DNA from: Phorcus lineatus
Lineage: Eukaryota; Mollusca; Gastropoda; Trochida; Trochidae
NCBI GenBank assembly: GCA_921293015.1
Contig: OV121087.1
Location: 8,134,501 to 8,198,500 of the forward strand
Length of the DNA stretch: 64,000 nucleotides
Reading direction: 5' to 3'
Shown here piece after piece: positions 21,282 through 32,225 of this stretch; the first letter of the stretch is position 1, and each line of letters begins with the position of its first letter. The position numbers and the translations under genes were made by a program. The notes under the pieces are model-generated. The model saw only the letters and a program-made list of their open reading frames with translations. It was not told where the DNA came from and made no database searches.

Positions 21282-22531
21282 CTGAGTAGAGAGAGAGAAA
21301 TGTTGTTATGATATGGTATTATTGAAAAAAACCATGTAAAAATAAATCACTGCACACCCACAATCACATTAACATTGCGGAGCGGAACTTAGTTATATGG
21401 TATTTATATTTTTCTTTACCATATCGTTGATATAAACCATTTTGTTGTAAATTATTACAAATGGACAATTAAATTACTGTTAATGAATACACCATACGAG
21501 ACTCATATCAAATCCATATATATATGTACAAAGTGAAACATATAGAGGAAATGATATGGAGCTATTGAGAAAACAAGTTCCCAAACAAGTTTATAGCACC
21601 TCTTTTACACCTATTCTTTAACGTTACAACTTGTATGAACCGAGGCAATATATAGTCATTCAACTTATATGGTGATATGGGCATTTACAAGTTTAAAAAA
21701 CAAGAGGGTTTCATTTCAAAATCTGACATACCTTATTTTTTATTTTTAAGTGGTTGTTCGTAAGTTCAACATAACATAACACTGTTGCACTGTTTAATGG
21801 GTCACATATTTGTTTTGTTTTTGTAATGTAAAACGTAACAGTAATAGTTAGTCTAAAACATATTGCTTGTGAGAGATTAAACCAGATATTTTGATCACGT
21901 CAAGGACATGACATCGTAATTATTTTATAAATCAAGTAAGGACATCACAATTCTTGGACGTCATAGACGTGATGACGTCACAATGCTATGCAATCACTGC
22001 TAGGAGTGTAAGAGTGATGCATTGTTCAGGTATTTACATTTTACATTGAAACGTAATAAACCAATGATTTTGGGTGATAAATAATATATCCTTCTGATGT
22101 CTTCTGATATCAAATATATATTTACAAGCCTCGGGTGTTTGTAACTTTTAGCAACTCCTAATGATAAATTTGATTTCAAAAGACACTTGGTTGAGATTCT
22201 CTATATCGCATATAAAGGAAAAGATGAGTGGTTTATGCTCCGCCTCTCGTCATGACTTCAAAGAAAACTCAAATAACATGTAACATTTATTTATTCACTT
22301 ATTCAACATGCGATCCACTTCTACAATTCCAGACTTTACCGAATGAAAATACACCTTTGTATCACAAACGAATATTTACTAATTGATGATCGGTTTCAAG
22401 ATGTAAAATTTACAACGATGAAAACAGATTATACACAATTTGTATACTTTGTGTGCGGTCTGCATTGATTTCTAAATTGTAGTGATGGTTGAGCCTAAAA
22501 TAATAAAAGAATGTGAAGAATTTCAACTTAC

Positions 22532-22577
22532 TTGGTTTGTCTGGTCCCTGTACGATAAGCCCATACTTGATAACCAT
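22532..22577 (-). CDS. VWA5A-like: VWA5A-like exon 1 (start codon)
   Basis: The exon opens with ATG and reads MVIKYGLIVQGPDKP, resembling the N-terminus of VWA5A, where a short hydrophobic strand precedes the VIT domain. It ends in phase 1 before a strong gtaagt donor. A pyrimidine-containing CTAAAG just upstream of GAAGATG could be the acceptor of a 5' UTR exon, which I did not locate. Confidence 0.8.
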
Positions 22578-23618
22578 CTTCCTTTAGATGAAAATTGATT
22601 AAAATACCAAATCCATGAAACTTAAATGCAGAGTTTGAACACGGATCGTCCTTGCCGACTGTGTGAACGGAAAAAGTGGGGTAGCAGTGTGTTCTGCGGG
22701 TACATGTAGGCCACAACGTACGTCAATCGGCGCATCCGATGAATCTGCAGCTGGTCGGTCTGAATAAAGGGGGAGTCCCCGACGGTATGTACATAAGTAT
22801 GGTTGTAAGCAACGGTGTAAATATTTGAAGAAAGCACACGGATAATATATTCCATTCAACACACTTTTCTGGGAATGACCTCGCGCAATTTGACCGCAAA
22901 GAAAGTTATATGTACTGCTTTGAGAAAGTGACTGTATTGATAATATTTGATAATTAACATATTAGCGAATAGAAGTATTTTGCATTTTGTCGAAATTAAT
23001 TCTTCACGCTTGTATTTGAAAACAGTTCACCTGTTTAAACTGTTCTATGATTTGATAATATTTTTGTGAAATGCAAATTTCAAAGTGCTCTCGTTTGATC
23101 TTTAGTAAAAATATTAAGAAAAGTATATCTCCTCTTTAATGAAATGAATTATCATAGTCTCTCAAATATCGGTATTTTATTCTTCCCGAAATACTGCTCC
23201 CAGATAAAGTTGATTTTGAATGTCATAAAAGGGGCGTAGAGTATTTTTGGGACAAATTTGCTACAGAACGAGAAATATAGGTTGATATGGATTAGTAGGC
23301 TTATTATGACATCCTGAATTTCGACTTCTTAACATCTATATGGCCGTATTTAAAATTGCAATAAAAAAACAAGAAGATGTCATGATTTTAGCATTTAAGA
23401 GATGAGGATGCAACTTAAGACAGGCGATTTTAACTTAACTTGGGTCATATTGTATTTTGGTTCTATTTAAGCCACATACAAAATTCACAAAACGTACTCG
23501 GTGTCACATAAACTTACACGAATGTATTGTAAATAGGAGTATATTATCGCTTGCTGTCGCTTATTCTTGGTTTTAGTGTAGGTGCACAGGTCTAATGATC
23601 AGCTGCTCTTGACTCTAT
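22578..23618. other. upstream of the VWA5A-like gene; no feature resolved
   Basis: The promoter and any 5' UTR exon of the minus-strand gene should lie here. I find no TATA box or other motif that I can defend, and no second gene. Confidence 0.4.
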
Positions 23619-23796
23619 GGGCCTGGATTTTCGAAGCTCTCTTAGCACTAAGAAAGTCGTAAGTACCATTCATTAACATTGGCTTACGACTAACTAAGCA
23701 CTAAGAAAGCTTTGAAAATCTAGACCCTGCATTGTGTTCATTAACATTGGCTTACGACTATCTAAGAACTAAGAAAGCTTTGAAAATCTAGACCCT
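23619..23796. mobile_element. palindromic MITE with partial duplication
   Basis: The left end GGGCCTGGATTTTCGAAG pairs with TTTGAAAATCTAGACCCTG on the right. The inner CTTAGCACTAAGAAAGTCGT and ACGACTAACTAAGCACTAAG halves give a foldback. The right half is repeated at 23,738-23,796. The flanks share cagctgctc-tgactc-atgggc (23,600 and 23,803), possibly a duplication. Similar foldback elements are common in marine invertebrate genomes. Confidence 0.6.
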
Positions 23797-24276
23797 GGTG
23801 TTCAGCTGCTCATGACTCATGGGCTCATGACATTTAGAAAATTTTAAAATGAATCTTTCTTAAACATGCCACTGTTCCTTTAAATATTTTCTATTTGCAA
23901 AGGACGTTTCTCACAGGAAGGGCGAGTCTGAGTGTCAATTGACTAGAGGGTTTACATTCTATAAGTAGGGCTGTGATGAAACAGATTGGAACTTTTCATT
24001 TTCAATACAAGACATTCCGCAGTGTCAATACCCACTTTTCAGGACGTTTTGAAAGGAGGTGTACACTCAAAAGACATGTCACCACCTAAAATGTAAAATA
24101 GTTTGATCTGCAAATCTGGGATAAATAAAACCAGCACATAGTTAACATCATGTCTTCAGAAGTCTAGTATATGCTAAGTTAGAAACTTGAAACATTTTCG
24201 GGTCAGAACAAAGCTTATAGAAGAATTGAAAAACGTCTCGGATCTCTGACGTCTAGTCTTTTTTTATGTAGCACTT

Positions 24277-24510
24277 CATCTATCTCACACAGGACAAGAA
24301 GGTGCTGCCTACCTGTGTTGCTGTGCTGTACATCAGAGTTCGCTTTATGTAACACTGTATGTAACTCACACGGGCCATGAAGGTGCTGCCAACCTGTGCT
24401 GCTGTGCTGTACATCCTAGTTCGCTTTATGTAACACTGTATGTAACTCACGGGCAGGGCAAGGAGGTGCTGCATACCTGTTTTGCTATGTGCTGTAGATC
24501 CAAGTTCATT
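24277..24510 (+). repeat. exon-16-like repeat units, opposite orientation
   Basis: Three tandem units of about 80 bp contain cacaggacaagaaggtgctgcc or a close variant, followed by tgtgctgctgtgctgtacatc and gtaacactgtatgtaactca. They are the same family as the repeat at 734-1,465, but on the plus strand and 23 kb away. Confidence 0.75.
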
Positions 24511-25832
24511 TTATTTATTACTTCTTGTATCACACCAATGGTGAAAAATTTCTGAGAAAAGTATATTAGGTTGACTTTCAAAGTGACACAGAGTGTGTTT
24601 TCTGATTTTTCATGTAGGTTGCTTGAATATCAGTTAAATGACCTAACAAATGCTACCAACAAATAGTCGTCTTTGTGCCCGCTGTAGAACAATCGGGAGG
24701 TTGTAAAGTTAGTCGTTAGCAGTTACTGAACATTCGAAAAAACATTTTTTTTCTAAAGTAAACCTCCATGAGACACGTATGCGCATTGGGATCGGTTTAC
24801 GTTTAAAAACGTATATTTAGAGTCACTTAACATTTCATTATTTCTTAAAATTTACTGATGTTATTTTCGTTTCATTTTCCCCCTCATACTTCATGAATGG
24901 CTACGTAGTTGCTTCAGCAATAAATTAACGTAGCTATAGCATTGTAGAATCGTATCTCAGTAGCGGTATAACTAAAGGTTTTGAATGTTATCTGGGAAGC
25001 AAGCCAGGATTTAATATTTTACTAGCGCATCCATCAACTACTTGAATTACTTCCCTTTGATTGGATAAGTAAATCCGCCTGACATTGAACATGTATGATG
25101 ACGCTAACACTAGTATGCAGAACTAAGAACAGGCCGCTTTCAGGTAATTAGATTCTTTTTTTTGTTGAAAAAACAACATTAAACCATGCATTGTCTTAAT
25201 GAGTTAGGTATCCATAGAAACTCATGGGTAAAATATACTAATCTCAAATTGTAATGAACCCTATTAAACAACGAAACTAAATAATTTTGTGATAGAGTGA
25301 TTCTGATATTTCAACAGAGCTCCAAAACGCTGAACGACTTGAATTTTATTTTACATCAAAGGTTGTATACTCAGAAGTAGTGGGTATCCAAAAACATTTA
25401 ATACTTTGATTTTGATATTTTTCGTTCATTTTGTAAATTTTATTACATAAAATTCTCATTTGCTTACGTCAATGCATTAAACGCTATCCAACAATTAAGA
25501 GCGTTTATGACGTTATCGTTTTACGGTTTCAATATTCAACACGCATCGAATCCTCTTCAAATATTTGAGATTGTGGTTAAAATGTAACAATTGTTATTCG
25601 AAAAACTAAATGTTGTTGAATCAGTAGAAAGTCATAGTAACTTTTCAAAAACATTCATTCTTAAACGATGAAAGCTGTTTTGCCTTAAGATGTTTAATGA
25701 CATTTAGTTTAGTAGTCAGTGTATGACTACTGAGTAATTGAACACCTCTCTTTCAACCTTTCCACGGTATTAACGTGTGAAACCGACCTATTGCTTTTGA
25801 TGTAACTTACGTGTAGCAGTGACGGTTGTCTT

Positions 25833-25899
<67 letters not shown>

Positions 25900-26720
25900 C
25901 GAATATCAGTTTTGAGAAGGCGAAATATTGTTGTCTGTGCTGTATTTAGCTTGTCAAATGTCTCCAAATGCTGTATTTAGAGTAAACTAAGTGTATGTGC
26001 AGGATGTATAGCGTAAATCTGAGGCTGGTTACTGTAGACGGTTTTCATAAATTTTCAGAGGCTACGAAAGTGTTAAGTGAGACTTTTTATCATAGCAGGT
26101 GTTTTTTCTGGCTCGAGCTCGAGCTCTCTGTTATACGACTTTGGACTACCAACAAGGAAGTCATTATCACACTTAACATCCGCCCCCCCGCCCCCCCACA
26201 ATGTGTCACAAAAAGGTTAAAAAACATAAGTTTATAGAATAAAAAAGCCCCACAAGGCTTAGGTCGCTTTGCTATATTTATTGTCAATATTCAAGTTACA
26301 AAGTTTTCATAACTTCTGTTCAAAAAGTAGTAAGCTCTTTTGAGTTTTTTTATTTGATTTACTCAAACAAGCTAATGATATATACTAAATTATGAATATG
26401 TTGGGATGATGATAAATATGAAGCAATCATAAATATTATAAATATAATGCTGTGGTCATGTTTCAATAATTACTGATAATTATTGGAGCATTGCTGATTT
26501 ATTGATTGTCAGTAATCTATTTATGTTATGGGTACAGAAACATGACCTGGGGATGATTTAATTATGAACGGTAATGGTATATTGATGAACTGGTGACTTT
26601 TTAGCTGTGATCTAGTGACGATTCATCGATTTTGGCATTAGTTTATCTACATGATGCTGATAGAAATATTTGTGTTGATTTCTCAACACATTTTGAAAAT
26701 TCTTTGCATATATACACTTA
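24511..26720. other. AT-rich intergenic DNA with two simple repeats
   Basis: I see no gene. A (CA)n(TA)n microsatellite lies at 25,831-25,897 and a C-rich tract at 26,183-26,200. Confidence 0.5.
25831..25897. repeat. (CA)n(TA)n microsatellite
   Basis: A short CA run passes directly into about 50 bp of perfect TA dinucleotides. Confidence 0.95.
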
Positions 26721-26723
26721 CAG

Positions 26724-27271
26724 CAGCACACAGAAATTTTGTTCACTTACTACCGTTCCTAGTGCAAGTATCATGTAATACTTGTTTACTGTGGACGTCA
26801 ATAAAATCACTTCAGCAGAACTATCAAAGGAACACCCTTTGTCCATGTGTAAAATAGCAATTTTAAACTCATTTACGAACAGATTGGTTTCTCATGCAAA
26901 TGATAGAATTTTGGCATGAAGAAATAGACAAATTGGGTCATAGTTTCGAAATTCCATTATCCTTTTTATTCCATATCGACTCTCAGAGGAAAAAATCAGC
27001 ACAAGCACATTGAATTAATGTAAAGGAACAAACGTCACTTGTGTTTAAATCTGTTGATCACTTATGAAGGGTTTTATAGAGAAAAATAGAAATAATTGTT
27101 TTCGAAATTTTGACCCCTGGTCATTTCAATGACCTGCAAGAACTGTTAGGTTAACTTTTTGGTATGGTATACAATCTTTTTTTCACAATGCAACCATGCA
27201 TTAAGAGCATACCACATGATATGATATTTGCACTAGAATACGCAGGTATGTGAACAATGTTTGGTATGCAG
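26724..27271. mobile_element. MITE family 3, copy 1
   Basis: The left end contains TTGTTCACTTAC and CTAGTGCAAGTATCAT. The right end holds the inverse, ATGATATTTGCACTAG and GTATGTGAACAA. The interior (about 26,965-27,150) is the reverse complement of 37,960-38,150, so two copies lie in opposite orientation. No coding capacity. The exact ends and target duplication are not resolved. Confidence 0.7.
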
Positions 27272-27926
27272 GTGTACATGACAGCCGGCATAAATGCCGC
27301 GGATGGTTGACCCTGTACGACTCAATTCAATGATCTGAACTAATCATTTATTGCAGTTGGTGTAGGACAAGGCAATGTCAGCAGAATGTATGGTTTAAAA
27401 GACAACGAAATGGGCCTTCAACATCAAGTCAGAAAGAGATGTGTGGTCAACATTTTCACGAAGTGCATATTAATTATGTGAGAAGTGTGAAAGATTTCTA
27501 TTCGCCATGAATTTTGTCAGAGAACACCTTCAATTCCCCCTTAAGATTGTATTTATCAAGAATAAAATATCAAGAGAAATCAATATTAATATTCTTTTGC
27601 ATACTATGCGGAAATCTTCAGGTATTAAGGAGTGACAAGGATCACTTGCAATAGTCAATGTGAATGATGATAAATATACGGGAGATGATTGATTGCATTT
27701 GGTCAGGTCAGTCAAATATCACTACAGCAGCCAATAAGACCATACTAAGTAGAAGAAATTGAATCTATGTGATGGACGGCTTTGGCTGTCCATGAATGTC
27801 CCTTTAATTACAGAAGATACTGGACATCGTTGACCACTCGCATGCCACAGGGAGCAAACTCATTGGGGATGTGTTGATGAGAAGATTAGTTCACACAGGT
27901 CAGGACACTGTCCACTAGCCCTTGTG
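27272..27926. other. intergenic, nothing recognised
   Basis: No coding region, RNA gene or repeat that I can support. Confidence 0.4.
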
Positions 27927-28267
27927 TCCAAGCACACACCTCATCTTTAGTTCTCTCTAACTGACAGCGTTTGTCAGTCATACCATACGTGGGCTTTAGC
28001 TGGAAATAGGTTTATGTGGTACTTTGTGATGATAGTTATTAATCTCTTCTGTTTATTTCATGCTTGTATTATCATATCAAGAAAGGAATCTATATACGAA
28101 GATTCTTAGTCCAAGCACACATCTCACCTCTAGTTCCCTCTAACTGACAGCGTTTGTCAGTCATACCATACGTGGGCTTTAGCTGGAAATAGGCTTATGT
28201 GTTACTTTGTGATGATAGTTATTAATCTCTTCTGTTTATTTCATGCTTGTATAACATATCAAGAATG
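27927..28267. repeat. 183-bp tandem duplication, two copies
   Basis: The segment starting TCCAAGCACACACCTCATCT at 27,927 recurs at 28,110 with a few substitutions. Both include ACTGACAGCGTTTGTCAGT, a short palindrome, and run to CATATCAAGAA. Confidence 0.9.
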
Positions 28268-28747
28268 CAGACCATATGTGAAATTCCTTTGTTCTCTAGA
28301 AATATCAATCAGTCAAAACATTCTCTCCTCGCATTAAAAGGTTTCCGCTCGTATTTCTTAACTATTTGAATTAAAAATTACTGAGTACAGCGTACAGAGG
28401 ACGATTAGTAAAGTACTTTTGTTCACCAGTTCATCTTTACAATTTAGTCATTGTCGTTGAAAGTGTTTTAAAACCTTGTTTAAAAGAGGTATTCCAAAGT
28501 TTCATTGAGTCAGACGCCAGAATTTAAGAAAAAGAATCGCAAATTGCACAAAACATTGGCAACCAATCATTAATCAATAGCAAATGGCTTGTCTAACCTG
28601 AATATACACTGGTCCATTGAATAATTTCCGTTCCTTCTATTAACCTGAGATGTTTCCCAAAGAGCTCAAAACATAAACTGCAAAGCTAATTTCACTTTGT
28701 AATTCATAATTAAAAAATGGGTCGCTTATTAACTATCTATCTCACCA

Positions 28748-29111
28748 AATGTAAACTTGTATATTAAAACTCTGAAACAAATATTTAAAATATATATATA
28801 TATAGAAAAGAGGAATAATAGAAATGAAAGTTTTATTCATAAATGGAACCCTCTCATACCAGTACTTGCATGACCACAGCATGTACTTTACCATATTTAC
28901 TTACTCTAACTGTACTTCTATATGTATTACTATATCATATTTACATGTACATGCATGTTTTATTATGATTGACATCACTCCTGTACATATTTTCTCTGTT
29001 TAATGGAAAACTACACCAACCATGTATCTGACTCATAATTTGGACATATAAAAACCTATACTTGTAATCTTTGGAGCCAATAAAAAAAAACAAAAAAAAA
29101 ACCCCAAAAAA
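28748..29111 (+). mobile_element. poly-A retro-insertion with 17-bp target duplication
   Basis: AACTATCTATCTCACCA occurs at 28,731-28,747 and again at 29,112-29,128, bracketing 364 bp that end in CCAATAAAAAAAAACAAAA and an A-rich run. A 17-bp duplication plus a 3' A tail is the signature of LINE-machinery retrotransposition. It could be a SINE, a 5'-truncated LINE or a processed transcript; I recognise no tRNA-like promoter boxes. Confidence 0.82.
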
Positions 29112-32040
29112 AACTATCTATCTCACCATGGCCTTTGTTGTTTGTAACCAATTTGGTAATTGAATTGCATTTTCTTTTGTCAGAGTAATTTTTCTTGATT
29201 AATGAAATAAGAAGCTTAAATCGTTCTGCTTTTTAGTTAATCTTTTCTTGGTAAACCAATGAAAATCTAAAAAACCTTTCTTAAACACGTCCCATTAGGT
29301 GTTTTATTAGAATAAGAGTGTTACTGAGATACCAAGTCAGATGAAGATCAAATAACACCAATTGATCATGAGTATTCCCCCGACAAGACAGATTGAAAGT
29401 GCAGCAGTAATGCGTTAAGTAGTTTGGATACTTTGACTCAAGGTGTTTTCTAAGAATGGGTGAACATGGTATAAAAGTGTTCAACAAAACGTAGAAAAAA
29501 GTTTAACCCTATATTTTAAAACGTATATAAACGTATATAAAAACGCAAAAGTGCTTTCAATTAATTGGAGATGGTTTCCAATGAATTATTTTTCAATAGA
29601 ATTTCACAGTTTTGAAGAAATCTAAATAAATACCACAGTTTATGATTATGTTGACATTGAGTTTGAAATATAGAGGATATTTGACATTTCTCGTCGAATA
29701 CCATGTATTTCTCATCGAGTGAAGTAGAAATTTATATTTTCACGCGTGGTGCAGCCACGTGTGTATATATATGATTTTCTGCTTCTGACGACGAAAATTA
29801 GTCAACAGCTATGATTTATTCTTTATTCTTTTTAAACATCAAACACATTTTCCTTTCTGATGACATAAACATGAAAGGCAAGATAAAGTTTCGCATTTAC
29901 CTCTGAGAACTTACATGTACGTATGCAGAAACCGTTTCCTTTGGAGTATAATGCTTGGGACAGCTAAAGGAAAGTAAATTTAATTGTTTTTATGATTTTA
30001 CTTTTCATGTTGCAGAATCAAGAATCGATGCCTCTGTCTGAGTAGAATATTACGTATACACGTCTCAAGACATTAATAGGTTCAAAGAGACATAACGCGA
30101 TAACGTCTCCTTGGTTCAGGAGTCACTTCACAAGATCAGCACTATCGTGTCTGCTCGTGTGGAATTAACTTATTAACGTTCAAAGGTACATAGTGATTTT
30201 GTGTTTACAGAGTACAAATAAGTTAATGTGATACCATACGTTTTCAAAAGGCGAATATACGGATTCAGTTTTACATCAGGGATGATCAGCTTGGATCTAA
30301 TGGTGCAATAAATCTCACATTTCTATTTTTAAAAAATCTTGAAATACCATGTTCTAGAAGATCCAGCACTTGTCTTACCTTCATATTGGTTAGTGTATAA
30401 CTGTGTAGTATGTGGTTTGAATGATGATATTTTACTTTTTATATCGACTTTGCTTTATCTACAGAGAGATTTCTGTTTTAGAAATAAAGAGACACACAAA
30501 TTCAGGCATCGGTAGATAAGTGAGAGTTAAGTATGATTATAATGTTCGGAGTTTATCCAAAAGTAGAAGGATTGCTACCGTCTGGGAAAAGATATTAACA
30601 CTTTTTTTCAGATTTCAATTAATTACTTCTAACTGTTTTAAATCCATTATCAATATTTTTTTAATTCAATCGTATAAAATCGAAAAAGTATCCATTCTTT
30701 ACTGTTTGTTTTTATTTCATATGGTTCAACCCGGAGCTTTCCTTTTGCGTTTGCTCAAGTATTCAAGCTGATTTATTGCATAACGGAATAGGATTAAAGA
30801 GACACCTTTAAAACCATTTGACTAAAGACCACATAAAACGATAAGGACAGCCACAAGATGATCACTGATCAATAATGTTAAAGCTGCGGGATTCCGCGCA
30901 CCTGTCATCGGAAAAACATAAGTGTTTCCTCTGATTAATGACACAATCATTAAAACATTCTCTACTTGCAGATGTACAAGGACGTTGTGATATTTTAAGA
31001 TAATATGGACAAACCTTCTTCAGGCCCGACATAATTATGTTAGAAATCCATACAGAATGTCCTTAAAATCAGTTACGTGATGTGGTTTCAAACATATTTA
31101 AGAACCCTCCCTCATCCAGGGGGCTGTGAATGTCATTACAACATAACGGGTGAAGAAAGCCGTAAAGGGGAGGTAGCACGGTTTCTTAGATAGATTAAGT
31201 GATCTTACAAAAACTAGGTTAACTATTTCCAATTGCATGACAACGTTCTAATAAGAAGAAACAGTTAGTGCTAATGTATATATAATATCATGGTATAAAG
31301 TTGCAATTCTAATCGAAACTCTGACGTGTCAAAACTAGTTGACGTTATTTTGAAATTTTTTATAAAGCACATTGTAGATACAATTTGATGTATAGTGTGT
31401 ATCCATGTATATGTTATTTTGGCATATAAATAATAAGGGTATAAATTTGTATGTAAAACTAATAGCTGTTATTCATCATTCAATGGTGAAATAATATGCC
31501 CGAAAGAACATGTGCACCTACTCAGTGATATAACACATAAAAAAAATAACGTCATGACACGGTAATTAGGGATGCTATCTTGCTAATCTACATGAAATAA
31601 ACGTCATTTATCATGTTTTGGAACATAACAAACAGAAAATTTACATTTCTTGCAAAATACGATATATAAATAATCTCGTGAAGTAGAAAATGTTAACTTT
31701 ACACTTATGACTGCGCCAATCTTGAAACTTAAGGTTTCTTCACTCGGTGATATATAAATGATATTTGACGAGAAATGTTAAATATTCTTGTATTTGACAT
31801 TTTAATGATTATGAGAGATTCTTATCAAATCAAAAATCATGAAAACGACGGAGTGTCTCTCAAAGCAACATACATGATTACATAATGTTGACTCGGAAGG
31901 CAAACAAAGATACAAAGATGTTTACACATGTACAGTTTTTGTGGCCAAATTTGTAGATCATTTGCCTTAACCTCTTTTGACTTATACTGATTTCGGTGAA
32001 CCGCTTACTCTCCAAAGTAGTTGATAAGTGGATAATGTAA

Positions 32041-32225
32041 ATGGTTGCTGACTTAAAGAATAATCGACGAAGTTTTCGTTTATCAGCAAGACTTTCTCCA
32101 AGCAGTATTCAGAGCGAACCACTAGAGACCTTCCAGAGTTCTTCTGAATACTCATTTGTGATTAGTTCTCTAGGGCATGGAATTCCAATTCTTCACTACC
32201 TGACAGCACAGCATGAGGTAACCGT
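32041..32225 (+). repeat. dispersed repeat family 4, copy 1
   Basis: This segment is related to 44,268-44,460 and more weakly to 35,390-35,555. Shared parts include GCAGTATTCA, ATACTCATTTGTGATT and TTCACTACCTGAC. In two copies the frame ends ...YSFVI.S.GH.I.ILHYLT, but I do not recognise a protein and treat it as a transposon-like repeat. Confidence 0.5.

Larger units (their letters stand above)
1007..22577 (-). other. VWA5A-like: VWA5A-like gene (VIT + VWA domain protein), 16 coding exons
   Basis: The gene was assembled by reading the minus strand and joining 16 exons at GT-AG sites. Total coding length is 2,359 nt, which is 786 codons plus one extra base in exon 7; corrected length is 785 aa, close to vertebrate VWA5A as I recall it (about 786). 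Domain order is a VIT domain (residues about 12-140), a linker, a VWA domain (about 283-450) with metal-site motif DRSKS at 289-293, a threonine in exon 8 and LLTDGG in exon 9, a beta-rich region, a low-similarity Cys/Ser segment (exon 14) and a C-terminal helical region with NGSW (exon 15). Family members are intracellular VIT/VWA proteins of poorly known function. A possible AATAAA lies 161 nt after the stop (841-846). Any 5' UTR exon is unresolved. Introns 3, 9, 12, 14 and 15 carry mobile elements. Phase agreement makes the structure firm; orthology to VWA5A itself rather than a paralog is inferred. Confidence 0.9.

Noticed and set aside
22528..22862. Frames upstream of exon 1 as extra coding sequence
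   Set aside because: No similarity to the family, and the first exon already starts at a fitting Met.
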